64,000 nucleotides of DNA, taken from contig JBDOQK010000040.1 of the NCBI GenBank assembly GCA_040437565.1, forward strand, positions 248,001-312,000. Direction: 5' to 3'. Below are positions 35,455 to 47,099 of this stretch, one piece after another. The position numbers were made by a program, and so were the translations under genes. Below the pieces are notes generated by a model. That model searched no databases, was not told where the DNA came from, and saw nothing but the letters and a program-made list of their open reading frames with translations. The first letter of the stretch is position 1, and each line of letters opens with the position of its first letter. This stretch comes from Albugo candida. Taxonomy: Eukaryota > Oomycota > Peronosporomycetes > Albuginales.

Positions 35455-38400
35455 TGTTTGTCCATGCTGCTTGAGTAGTGTGGGGTAAATGAGAAACTAT
35501 TTAATTTGAAGCTTATGGTTATATTATCACTTCTTTCCTTTTCCTACTGTCCTCGTATATTATCAAGAGGGGCTTCGTCCATTCCAAGGATCGCAATCTT
35601 TCGACATCACTAGTCGCGCCTTTTCAACACCCTTCTCGAGGTTTCAGCACACCAGTGAGACTAGATTGCGTAGAACATTGAGCCATGGCGCGGAAAAAGT
35701 CTTGGTTAGAATGTCAGCGCGCATGAAACGCGACTCGCAATAGTCCACTTTGACCACTTCTTTCTGACTATAATCCAGGATAAACTTGAGTCGCATCGCG
35801 ATATGCTTCATTCTCCCTGCGCTGTATTCTCATTGAATCTTCCTTATCACAGTTTGATTATCCTCGTGCGTTACCACTGGATTGACCACACGCACCCCAA
35901 TTTCTTTTAGAGACTCTTTCATTCCTAACAAATCAGTTGCCACCTTCGAAGCTGCCACAAATTTAGCGGCCATCGTCGATAGAGCCACGCTGTTTTTTAC
36001 GGCACATCCATCCAACAATCATTCCATGAAGACAAATGACACCTACACCGACCGACTTGCGGTCCGTACGATTCGCTGCATACTCTGCGTCACTGTAACT
36101 TTCCAGCATAACCGTTGGCGATGCATCCTTTCTTTCCGTTCCTTTTAGTTGTAACTCTAGGTCAATCGTATCCTTCAGACAGACAACGAACAATTCTCTT
36201 TGTCACCCCACCAGTCGCTTTCTAGTGGCGCGTGCGCACGCCGGCTGGCCCGATGCACTGCGAACGCAATGCTCGGTCTCGTACAATGAGCCAGCCACAG
36301 AGACTTCCAATTATTGACTGGAAAACATCTTGACGGTGGGGTGCTCAGCCCTGCTGACATTACCACTTGGTAATAATTCGCCCTCATCCTCGAAATCTTT
36401 GCTCCTCGCCAATAGATGTACGCGCTGGTTAGCCTGCTCCAAAAGAAGTTTACTGAGAATTTCTCGGATACTCTGCGCTTGTTCATGATTATAACCCTCA
36501 TCGTCGTCGTACATTATTCTAATGCCAAGAAACATGGTCAGCTCTCCGAGGTCTTCCACCCCAGGCACACGCATTTGCCTTGAAAAATTGATTTATTTTG
36601 CTGACGATTGTTTCGGTAACCAGCAAGTCGTCCACGTAGACTCCCACTAGAATTGTCGCCGACCCGCCACCTTTCTTGTATTAACAACTGTCCGTATGAC
36701 ACTGACTAAATCTGATCTTGAGTAGCATGGCGTGTAGCAATTGTTCCCACAAGCGTTCGGCTTGTTTAAGTCCATACAGGCCCTTGGTAATTCTCAACTC
36801 CATCTTGCTCCTGCTACTTGTGGCCAGACTACCTAGCTTATTTGCATCAAAATCCATACCCTGTGGCACGTGGAGGACATTCTCAAGATCTTCCTTCGTC
36901 TTTCTCGGCTTTTACGTAATAGTTTCGGACATCGCCGTGTCGAGCTGACACTTCCATACTCGTGCAAGAGTTAGCACGACTCTTGCAGCCGTTACGTCTA
37001 TCACAGCGCTTAATTCAAACGTGTAATTCACTCTATATGCTTTCTCCTTAACGCATGCCAAAAGTCTTGCCCTATATCTTCCAAGAGTTCCATCCGTGTG
37101 CTTCTTGTTCTTGAAAACCCACTTGGAATGCAATATGTGTTGACCAGGACGGCGAATTCTCAGCTCCCAAGTACCGTTTGCCTTCAGGGAATCGATTTTC
37201 AAGCGGATCGCATCACACCACCACTCCGTCTCTGAATACTGCATTGGTTCCAATATGAGGCCAGATCTCTAATCACACCAGCCATCGCCTCCGGAACATG
37301 TTTCGCGCCCATGTTTCGAGTAGTCATACGGTTTCCAGGTTACGTTTCTCATCCATGGTCAGCACCATCACTTTCAGTTGTTTTAGAAGCAGTAGTGCCC
37401 TTTCTCTCCTGATTCCCGCCCCTTGAACGCTTTCTTCCGATCGCTTCTATCTCCTTCCGCTGAGCTACATTCTCTATATCTTGGTTGTCTTGGAAAGATG
37501 AATATTCCTGATGTAGATGCTCCTGTAAATGCTGATGTTCCTCAACTCTTTTCGTTTTAGCATTCTTGACTTGTTGCGTTGTAACTACCAACATGGGAAA
37601 GGTACACCTTGAACCCCTTAGTCTCATCGTGATTTTCGATAATTACTCCAGCCCTGACCTGTGGCTTCCACGCTTTTCGTCACGGGTCGTGATACACAGC
37701 ACACGGACTTCCAAACACCATTATGTAAGAAATATTGTTTCTTCCCCGTCACTATTTCAAGTGGAGACGCTCGATTTAGATTCGAGCTGCTCGGGACGCG
37801 ATTTAAAATATATGCGACGTACTCCACTACATCACCTAGAAGTGCATCAATAAGCCACTTGCGAACAACTTGCATCGCGCCATATTAAGCACAGTCCTAT
37901 GCATGCGCTCCGCCTTTCCGTTGGATGCTTGGTTAGTGGCTTCACTTATTTCTCTTATTACCCCAGTTGACTTGTAAGAAATATCGACATTGCGATATTC
38001 GCCTCCGCCATTCGTACTTAAAATGTGGACCTTTGCAATCAAAAGCGCGCTCGAAAGAAGTCAAATAATGCTCAAAATCTGCTCAGCAAGATTTTTCTTC
38101 CGCGCAACGAACACTCTCCAGTAGTTAGATTCGTGATCAACAAAGTTGATGATGTATCGGTCTCCATTTCGGTCCAGTGGCGTCATGGGACCTTGAAGGC
38201 ACTGCAGATAACTTTACCTATTCGATCAATTGGTGAGTGCGCTCCAGTATACTTCTTGGACTGTGAATTCTTCGACTGCTTGCCTTGAGCACATGNNNNN
38301 NNNNNNNNNNNNNNNNNNNNNNNNNNNNNNNNNNNNNNNNNNNNNNNNNNNNNNNNNNNNNNNNNNNNNNNNNNNNNNNNNNNNNNNNNNNNNNNGCGTT

Positions 38401-38760
38401 CCCGTTTTATATGTCGCATTAAATTCACAATGAGTTTCTCTGGTCTGTCCACATGATCTACACCATGGTCAGAGGCCCTGTGCTCACTTTAACGAGATAT
38501 CTTCTCGCTAACACTTGCCGCATCATCGAGTGCGCATAGTGGAGCTGCTGGAGAGTCTTCCGGAGGGCTTGGGCTCATAACCAGTTGTTTGTCCACGCTT
38601 CTTGATCAGTGTGAGGTAAATGAGAGACTTTTTTATTTGAAGCTTATGGTCCTATTATCACTTCTTTTCTCTTCCTACTGTAATCGTAGATTACGAAGGG
38701 GCGCTTTATCCATTCCAAGGATCGCGATCTTTCGACATCACTTGTCGCGACTTTTCAACA
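35455..38760 (-). mobile_element. Ty1/copia relic with two LTRs
   Basis: The 175-bp terminal repeats are 35455-35629 and 38586-38760 (TGTTTGTCC...TTTTCAACA). They differ at roughly 25 sites by eye, so the insertion is old. Internal parts in order on the minus strand are integrase (38.0-37.6 kb), reverse transcriptase (37.25-36.6 kb) and RNase H (36.2-35.83 kb). A scaffold gap at 38296-38395 hides the gag side and the element is short for its family. Next to the 5' LTR is GGTTATGAGCC, complementary to the anticodon loop of initiator tRNA-Met, the half-tRNA primer known in some copia elements. A purine-rich tract precedes the other LTR. Broken in many places. Confidence 0.85.
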
Positions 38761-38827
38761 GATGCTCTATTTGTAACTCTATGCACTTGAATCATTTGAG
38801 AGAATACATAATAAATATTAGGAGCCG

Positions 38828-39321
38828 TTTCAATTCCCTCAGTGGTTTCGGTAAAATCCTCTCATTTTGATATAATTGGCTTGTTTTATGCTTGCATAGT
38901 GCTAATGTACGCCTAGGCAAGGGACGATATGAAAACACTGCCCGTTACTTTTCGACATTAAATATTTTGCGCTTATTTTTGCAATCACTCCGTTTAGTTA
39001 GCGCTCGCGTTTGTTCGTGTAGCTCATTGCTGTTAGACTATTTTAGCGTTCGCAGTTTGATGATAAAACAAAAATATTCTATGCTGTGAGCTGAGTTCTA
39101 ATGTTTTCACTGTGTACGGATCATTCGCGAAACAAGAATCTTATCTTCTCCAAAGTTGGTCTTCAAAGATGGTTTCCGGGTGAAAATGATAGCCTCTTTT
39201 GCTGTCGATACGGTTGATTCCTCATTCTCGGAAATCAGCCAATTATACCGAGACGTCTCGAACATTAGCCAATCATATCAAACTGAGGGGATTTTATTAA
39301 AAGTACTGAGGCGAATTCAAG
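38828..39321. mobile_element. Non-autonomous TIR element (MITE-like), copy 2
   Basis: Both ends show two steps: outer TTCAATTCCCTCAGT (right end: TTGAATTCGCCTCAGT) and inner TAAAATCCTCTCATTTTGAT with ATTGGCT (right end: AAAATCCCCTCAGTTTGAT with ATTGGCT). The interior matches copy 1 at 3171-3653. It inserted just outside the right LTR of the copia relic. There is no coding capacity; the autonomous partner is not in the window. Confidence 0.6.
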
Positions 39322-41170
39322 GGTTTTCAATATTAAGAGTTTTTATAAATATCGCAGCTTTGTTGCTGAATGTGCTCGATATATCTACTCTCGTAATTAA
39401 AAGACTCCATTTTCCGCAGACACACTGGTGCTAACATTTTCATACTCATCCAAACTAGATTTTATTTTTCTTTGTTTCTTGATAAGATTTATTCGGACGG
39501 TTTAACGGAGTCCCATAGATGTACCACGTTGTTGCCAACTGTAATACCAATAAGTGTAATACAGCTATGAATAGAATAAGAAGTAAGGATGCATCATGAT
39601 GAGATGATTGGGTTGGTTTTTGTTCGGTGGGGACATAAAGATCTGATATGTCAAACTTTCACGATCTACCATACGGATGTACATATGAAGGAAGAAGAAG
39701 TCTTCCCTAAAAAAACTCATCCCAGGCGTGTATGGGAATGCCTCATTCATCTTGACGCATTGCAATATGCTATTACTCTGTTTTTACGAGGAAAAACTTA
39801 ATCAACGTTGCCTTACTCATCTACAGCGTCATAATTGTACACGAAACATGGCTAGAAACTAGCAAGTCTCTTGATAAAATTGAAGCGCACTTGCAGGAGG
39901 ATAATCACTAGATAAATCAGCTGCATTAGGAAGTTCAATCAGCATAGAACATAAAGAAGCAAGATCGATGGTGTGAAGCTCCAAGAATCGGCTAGATGTA
40001 TTCCGGCTAGCTATCTTTTAAGTTCAATTGATAAAAAACCTCACGAAGCGGACTGTGAACTGCGGATTGCTGCAGTGAATTTCGATATTCAAGCAATTAA
40101 CTAACAAGTCACATCATCAGGTCTGATGCCAGTAGCTTTTGGATTGAGCCAAACGACTGTTTGTGCACGCTTGATATTCGTCACTCTAACACTTTACCTC
40201 TTTGCATCAGTCAACGCAATTGAGCATGTTTTTTTAGCATTCTCTCTTAGATGTCAAACGTGCAGACAAAATGTTACCTGACTAAATAGTGGCAAATCCT
40301 GAAGTGCGTTTTTCATGCATGCTTGTTATCTTCCTCTTACTTCTTCCTATATTATTAAACTCCCTTGTTTGGCAGGTTCGTTTCTTGTGTGAATTTGTTA
40401 CAAAACCACCGCGCCTGGATCAGCTCTAACAGAAAGTTCATAAAACTCCTGAAACAGTTGTTAGCAAATCCATGAAACTTGAAATGACGATGACACCTTT
40501 CTACAGTCCTCAATTTCTTTCGGTCTTTTTTTATGAATTGTTTTTTTTCATTTGCGTAACGGTAGCTACTGTTGGAAATCGATGAATGATTAGTTACGGC
40601 ATCTCTTCAGATACCACAATACTCATAGCGGTGAACAAGTGAAAATAGATACCTATATTTCATAAAGAATTAATTCGTTAAGTCGATCAATACTTCATAT
40701 GTTCTTAGCCTTGCGTGGATATAAAAAAAAGATGTGGGGAGAGATGAAATGAAAGACATCAGAGTCTACGTTCTCTTCAAAGGATTGAGGTTGATCAAAA
40801 TCTCTAATTTGCGATTTTTTTGTTTCTCCAAAAAACGGTTCCCAACAAGAAGGACGGATTTGTATTATAATTACGAGCTTTTCCACGGCTGCCTCGAGTT
40901 CGTATCATTGCACTCTAGCATTCGCTCACTCCTGACTGGTTCTTTATTCGGTGGATTGATTACTGGATAGAGCAGATCCTTTGGGTAACGAATGTGCATC
41001 TGGTGCGGTCTTGTGCGATAATGTTAATGGTTTGGACCTGCGCTATTGCAGAGACGACAATGCGCAATTCTGAAAAGACTTAGTTCGTTGTAAGGAATGG
41101 TGGGAGACAGTTGGGTGTACGATATCGATACGAGAGCAGTTTTCCAGCGTAATTATAAAATCAAAGCATG
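39322..41170. other. No supported gene
   Basis: Only short frames without motifs. The 70-codon frame at 39589-39801 and its minus-strand mirror overlap and neither can be preferred. Confidence 0.4.
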
Positions 41171-41179
41171 TTTAAGTAA

Positions 41180-42531
41180 TCAATAGGCTCTGGACGGCGG
41201 ATATTGTGGCCGAATAGCTTCCGTCGAGACTTCTTCAAATGGATTTGGAGTGGTTTCATGTTGTAGCGCTTGTAGAGATCCGTGCCTCTTATTTCTGGGG
41301 ATACTGAAAACGGAGGATGCGGCGCATATGGTGGCGATGATACGCCTCAAGGCTATTAATGTCGCGGTCTTGAAACCCCATGTGCCATAGTTGAATAGCA
41401 AATTAGGTACCACATAGAAATTGTACAAGCGAGCGGGTAATGTATACGATCGGTTTATTGCAATCGCAGCTGGATTGAGTTACTTTGAATGACCGGCCTC
41501 ATAGGCCTTAAGAATACACCTTGAACCTACATGGATCCTTATTATTGGGGAGAGCCTTGATCTTTGTGGTGCAGAACACGAATGCTGCGTTCAGATGAAA
41601 ATTATGTTTTTCATCCCGTGTTGGAGGAATGAGACGCAACCTGGTTAGCGCATTTTTATTGGTCAAATACTCTTCGAGGGATGGTGAAAGTAGCTCTGGC
41701 TGGTTGAAGTCAACGAGAAAAATGAGAACTGTTACAAAAGTCTTTTCAACATACCACTTCGTGTCTTCCTGAAATGCAGCAGTGTATCTATAAAGAAGAA
41801 TACCTCGTATACCTCCTCTAATATCATTGATCGATGTTCGAAACGCACTTCAAGTGTCCGCTCTCGGTATATTAGGGCAAAAGCGATCTTGGAACTTTGA
41901 TTCTATCGGAAGGAGTGCTGACGCGTTATGGTCATTCATATAGGTGTATCTGCAAGTACTCCTTCCTTCAGTCAAGGTGATCATACGTATGTGGCCCAAA
42001 CCTTAAGGCTGCTTATAAAACGACTTCCAATCTTAGTATTTTACTAAAGAGTATATATTATCACACGTGAAGGGAATGTGTAAGGTGTGTCACGGCAAGT
42101 TACTTGTATGACCTTGGGTTTGTTACAGCTGGCGCTATTGGGCTGCAGTTTCTCGTGACTGACGGTTTCACATATGGCGACATAAATTATATAAACCACT
42201 TGACTTATAGTTCTTTCATCACGCTTCAATTCTCTGTTGATTCTTTGTTACTTACATTAAACTAGTTCTTTGAAGTTTCTACTTTTGTTGCGTGTTCCCA
42301 CAACTGTCCATTTATATCGCATTCTTCTCACAACAGTTTTGGACACAAGCAACGTCATCTACGTGCTTTCTCCTCTTCCTCAAATTGGGAATATTTGAAC
42401 CTGCAGTTGTTATCGGTCATTTCGATGGAAGTGCAACTGATAAATTTATAACTTGACTTTGCAACAATTCTTTTGGATATTGCACTTCTATAAGATGGTA
42501 TGAATAATATAAGAACAAAGAGTCTCATCAT
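41180..42531 (-). pseudogene. Secreted-protein family member E, decayed
   Basis: From the ATG at 42531 the frame gives MMRLFVLILFIPSYRS, a signal peptide, then ISCTSIEMTDNNCRFKYSQF, resembling the C-x2-F-x-Y-x2-F motif of the family. 42229-42044 holds SASCNKPKVIQVTCRDTPY. A clean stretch of about 98 codons at roughly 41800-41510 (no Met, ending KVYS stop) reads FLVDFNQPELLSPSLEEYL ... IPPTRDEKHNFHLNAAFVF and aligns with the core of copy A. 41428-41180 (82 codons) is the likely tail. The pieces lie in different frames, so it is a broken gene or one with unresolved introns. Confidence 0.5.
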
Positions 42532-42539
42532 AGACACGA

Positions 42540-44880
42540 CTGTGTCGCCAAATATTCTCGCTGAACGTGCCATTGCTGATTAATTTTTGGACTAATGCAT
42601 CTCCGTCACTTGATGTGCGTAGTATGCAGGATGAAACGTTTACTTCCTTCTCTCATTTTTTGAGAAAGCCGAATTCCAAGGCTTGTATGAAGAAGGCGAT
42701 TGTGTCAGTGCAGTTACTTTAATTGTTGCTATAGTGTCAATTTTTAGCACTGGGCTCGCATAGACCCACGTGAATGAGCTGGACAGGGATCTCAATATTA
42801 TATGAACGGTAAGAGTATCGCCAATCTCCTTACTCTACAATCTCTATTCTACCTTTCGACAACACTACTATAGAGCGCTTGTTGATAAGTACAATACGAA
42901 AGCTTGTCACTCAAGCCATTTAAATAAATCATGTATTTTTGCCCTCATTCCAATGGGAATTCTTATGAGCATGCAAGCTCTACAAGAGTATAATAAATGA
43001 ATTGATGATGCCTTTAAATTACTGTGTCTACGCTGCCGTTCCACTACCCGAACCTTTTTATCATATTTGCGCAACAATATCATTCTTAACTTTCTTTGGA
43101 CGATATGATCTAGCATTATTTGAGCAATCCCTAGCAAAAAAAAATGAAACAAGCTGAAGTTCGATCAACCCTCACTCTCTGCTCAATTCTCTAGCTATCC
43201 GATGCTGGACTACCTTCATTAATTGTAAAAGACAAATTCGGAGCACGCAGTTCACAAGGGTATGAGCAATAGCAATTCCCTACTGAGCACTCACCATCAC
43301 CTGCTACTTATACGTTTCCTTCGGTATCCATTTGCATTATCGCAAGAAAGACCCTCCCAAGTCAGCTGTCTCGCCGCGCAATCGCTGATTTACGAGTTTT
43401 CATTCGCCATAATGTTTGTTTGTTTCACAGCATAACAAAAACGCATTAGTTTGAAGGTGATATTGAAAATGGTCGCGATGCCCCTAAGGTGAATGATAGA
43501 CTTCTGCTTGAACGTACTGCGTCCACGATGTTTCCATTTTCTTGATAACATGACGTGCTGAGCAAATCCCGTACTTAGATCTTGCTTTGCTGGCAATCAT
43601 CACGGCACTTGAAATACCATGCGTCTATCTTCATTGCATATGAAATTTTACTGAAACAAATGGACCCAGAATTTATTATCAAAGTTGTCTGCACCTTCTA
43701 GACTAAACAGTAGTGGAATGGCGTGGATGATAAGTACAATAATATCGGGTTGTCTCATGTGCAACAATATCAAAACACTTGTGGAATCGAAAAAAGGTTT
43801 GCGAGGATCGATGTAATGGAGCAGTCGCGTATTTCGAGCGCACCAAGGTTTTGGCACGGCGGCCTGAATGCTTTTCTAGAAGAGGTAGCTTATGGCATGA
43901 CCCCTCCAGCGATCGATCGAACATCTTTACAGATTGCGCTTATATTAGCTCATGCCGCCCTTACTGCACTGTTTGAACCGTCTATCCAAAATCCAATTTT
44001 GAGCGTGGTTAAAAAGTTAAATGCAACGAATTATCAATCTGACAGAGGAAATAACAAATATACGCGATATGGTCGGAACATAGGAGGAAAGATGGTAAAC
44101 GCGTTTCGCTGTAAAGCTTGCGCAGCGAGCTGATAAAATTTGTTCGTATGATCACCGTGCCAACTGGTACATTAAACGGATAAGTAAGGTGGATTAGATT
44201 GACTGCATGCAATCGTGATGAAAACTACGAACGATACTCCTGTTTCCAGTACAACTGCTATCAACATGTCAGAAGAATTACCTTCTTGATTTCTTACCTT
44301 CTCTCAGCAGTCAACCGAGAAAGCCCAATCCGATCCACACAATAGAATTTCGAGACCTATGCAGGAATGTTCCGGTTTGCTACGGTATGTCATGTTTGCC
44401 AAGACCCTCAAATTGTTGCCAAATAAATCATTCGCAGTTATCAACGTAGGTGACACTTCAGTGCGGGGCTCTTTCACATAGTTCTAGTGTGATATGCATC
44501 CGGAAGGCGGACTTTTAAGGCCACTTCCGATGGTTTCCGCTAAGAAGCCCGGCTTGGAGATCCCTAGATGCTCCGGTACAGATCCTATGTCACCTTTGCA
44601 CAATTTTGATTATTTGATCTAATGATAGCCCGATTTATCGATCTGGAAGCTTTTTGAGCAAGAAAGACTTATATGCGGTACCCTCCGGATAAGATTGTCC
44701 GCCCCCGAATTAGTACAACTTTATGAAACAAATACTTTGACTTCCGCAGCATGGTACACACACCTGATGAGTCATCTGCACATAAAATTTGGTACAAAAC
44801 TTCTACAGGATTCAACGCTGCAATCATACATAAAAATTTCTGAATGATAGTTTTATGGTAAAAAAAACCTACTTAAAAAA
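42540..44880. other. No supported gene
   Basis: The 136-codon plus-strand frame at 43723-44133 is the longest here but has no motif and overlaps frames on the other strand. An 81-codon minus frame (43152-42907) starts with a hydrophobic leader (MFHFFLLGIAQIML) and could be another small secreted protein; unproven. Confidence 0.35.
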
Positions 44881-44889
44881 TACATGCTA

Positions 44890-45240
44890 CCAGCGAGTGG
44901 AACCTCCTTTTTCTCTAATAACTGCTTTTATCCTCTCTCTGGGATGGACTTAAAAAGATGCTGTAGCCACTCTGGATCAATAGCAGAACATGTCTGTTTA
45001 AGTTGAAGCTACTGTTCTTTGCTGTTCATGTATGTCCATACATCCTCAATGAAATTGAGATCTGGTGAGTTTGCAGACCAATCTGGCTTGCCCATGCTGC
45101 GGTCGTCACACCATTTTCTGGGCGCTTTTGCGCGATGGACAGGCGCACCATCTTCCATGAGTATGGCACCAGGGCGAGCATACTCAGTTAAGGGTGTTCG
45201 CTCGTAGTACTTTTTAATTAGACACCGTTCTGTTACTACA
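44890..45240 (-). mobile_element. Tc1/mariner transposase, C-terminal part
   Basis: The minus-strand frame reads ARPGAILMEDGAPVHRAK, then WSANSPDLNFIEDVW. These match the Tc1 motifs 'QQDNAPxH' and 'WPPQSPDLNPIENLW', the second Asp and last acidic position of the catalytic triad. The N-terminal part lies at 47.1-47.8 kb on the same strand. The intervening 1.8 kb consists of LINE and SINE sequence, so this transposon was split by later insertions. Confidence 0.8.
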
Positions 45241-45244
45241 GTTT

Positions 45245-45505
45245 GGTGGTTAGCTACTCTATTCTAATCACTAGTATGTAACGCTCTGAAGAGCCCGGTC
45301 CAACTCCTGTACACTTATTTTCTGGTGTAGTTTCCAGCGGGCTTGACACGTCCATATCTTCATTGATTAGGTTGATTTTTAACGTGAAGGAATCTTTGCC
45401 TCCGCCGAAGGGCCCGCCGGCAGCCCTTTTTCCACCGCCGGGATTCGAACCGGGGTACACACGGTCAGAAAACATGTGTACTATCCGCTAAGCCCCCCGA
45501 CGGGG
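45245..45505 (-). mobile_element. tRNA-derived SINE
   Basis: On the minus strand 45505-45432 looks like a tRNA: a TTAGCGGATAGT A-box-like part, an anticodon-like stem (CACATG/CGTGTG) and a perfect B box, GGTTCGAATCC. The acceptor ends do not pair and the T stem has an extra C, so it is not a working tRNA. A tRNA-unrelated body follows to about 45245, adjoining the Tc1 sequence. It lies next to the 3' end of the LINE, which could be its partner for mobilisation. Confidence 0.6.
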
Positions 45506-45568
45506 TCTGTTGACCCTAGCTCAGTTGAAGGTGTCTATATTACTAGAATTAGACTAACTGACTTCTCT
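45506..45568. repeat. Copy of the repeat that is the hAT target
   Basis: GAAGGTGTCTATATTACTA followed by GAATTAGACTAACTGACTTCTC is shared with the right flank of the hAT element (13635-13669), and its left part with 10247-10258 and 30536-30565. Preceded by GTTGACCCTAGCTCAG, also found at 46908. Confidence 0.55.
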
Positions 45569-45639
45569 AGTTGCCTAGGTTATCTTAAATAACATATATA
45601 CATATAAAAAACGTTTTGTGAAATACCTGTGGGAGATTG

Positions 45640-46902
45640 ATAAGATGTCGTCTCGTTGATAATTCCGTATCGTAGTAGCCCTCAGCATCCTTAGTACGAG
45701 ACTGTGTCCAGCTTGTTAATGCCGTAAAGTTGTAAAGTTGTAAAGTTGTAAAAGTGGTCCAAAAGTGCCGTGGTTTGCAAATTGCTGTGTGCCACACTAC
45801 GGTGAGCATAACCAGCCAACTAGGACAAGGATCTGAGTTGTACTTGCATTTTGACTTGTCTGTGCCGTACCCGCAGTAATGATCTTCGGCTACTGAAAAA
45901 TGCACCAAATGATCCTTGCGTTGCGAATTGATCCAGCACCTTTGCAAGCCGAACGCGTTCCTCGTGGTCATAACACTGTCTTCGAAAGTACCGAACGTGC
46001 GCACTAAACGTGGTGTAGATCACGGAAAGGGCTGGAACTGTCGGAGTTGCAGATCGCTGATCGAACAAACGACGATTCCGATCTTACCATATGAAGTGCA
46101 GTGTCACCGCTTGCAATGCTAGTCATAAATCTGCGATAATGTCGAAATAGTCTTTCCAATCCGACCGTTCTGTTGGTACGATTGAACATAAAATATGCGT
46201 CCAACGCGGTCGAGAGGAGAAAAACTGATCCCAACTAGGGAGTAACTCCCTCCATAACTGTGCCGTGTGATCGCACTCTAAAAAGAGATGTTGATCGGAT
46301 TCCACTGCCCCATACGAAGGCTGCGTGCACAATATGATGTCGGGCTGAATATCCTTNNNNNNNNNNNNNNNNNNNNNNNNNNNNNNNNNNNNNNNNNNNN
46401 NNNNNNNNNNNNNNNNNNNNNNNNNNNNNNNNNNNNNNNNNNNNNNNNNNNNNNNNGTGTGATCGCACTCTAAAAAGAGATGTTGATCGGATTCCACTGC
46501 CCCATACGAAGGCTGCGTGCACAATATGATGTCGGGCTGAATATCCTTCAAGAACCAGAAACGAGATCGAACTGGCAGCATTCGGAAGGCTAGACGTGAT
46601 GTAGCCATAAAAGTTCGAACTCGTTCTGAATCCAGTGCGCCCGATCTCTCCCGTGATGACCAATGTGTCGACATCGGATGACTCTTGGTTGGTTCGGGAG
46701 GTTTCCAGACGATTCGGGATAGTTGTGAGCGTGAAATAGATGGAAAATAATGTTTCCTTTCCGTGCTTTTTACTCCCACATAAAACGATCTGCCACTTGT
46801 GGTTGGTATAATCGAAGTGATGATACCAGTCTTCGAGTGTATACGCTGGAGAATCTGAGTGACTTCATTGTAAAGTCGACTCAGCAACTTTTCTTCAGCC
46901 AT
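45640..46902 (-). mobile_element. LINE 3' part with zinc knuckle (zf-RVT type)
   Basis: From 46902 the minus-strand frame (259 codons counting the gap) contains FRMLPVRSRFWFLKD and ESDQHLFLECDHTAQLWREL, the C-terminal zinc-knuckle region after LINE reverse transcriptase; the first Cys pair of the finger is degenerate. In another frame the tail has LFDQRSATPTVPALSVI and SAHVRYFRRQ, matching the plus-strand LINE at 23.7-24.2 kb. The scaffold gap (46357-46456) is flanked by the same 92 bp (46265-46356 and 46457-46548), so about one of the two copies is an assembly artefact. The 5' part, including RT, is missing: a 5'-truncated insertion. Confidence 0.75.
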
Positions 46903-46907
46903 ATCCG

Positions 46908-47060
46908 ATGTCGACCCTAGCTCAGTCAGTTGAGCACGCGGGCCCCCTGCCAGACGTCGGTAGTTCTATCCCAGCAACTGTGGGCAGCGGTTTGAGCCCA
47001 CCCAAGCAGAAATCTTGAGAAATATCTGCCTCCATAGGTTTCTAGTCAGACTTCAGTGAT
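46908..47060 (+). mobile_element. SINE-like sequence with tRNA-type promoter boxes
   Basis: GTCGACCCTAGCTCAGTCAG and TTGAGCACGCGGG resemble a tRNA D-arm with A box. About 35 bases later GGTAGTTCTATCCC is a degenerate B box. It lies directly beside the truncated end of the LINE. Boundaries are uncertain. Confidence 0.4.
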
Positions 47061-47099
47061 ATTCACACGGTCGGAAGCTCATGATAGGATAAGAAAGGT

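Noticed and set aside
37566-37888. Plus-strand frames over 37.5-37.9 kb
   Set aside because: Shadows of the copia integrase region on the minus strand.
39589-39801. 70-codon frame with a minus-strand mirror
   Set aside because: Both strands are open over the same span and neither has a motif.
43723-44133. 136-codon plus-strand open frame as a gene
   Set aside because: No motif, no leader, competing frames on the other strand and no second copy.
45432-45505. A functional tRNA gene on the minus strand
   Set aside because: The B box is perfect but the acceptor halves do not pair and the T stem carries an extra base; SINE head fits better.
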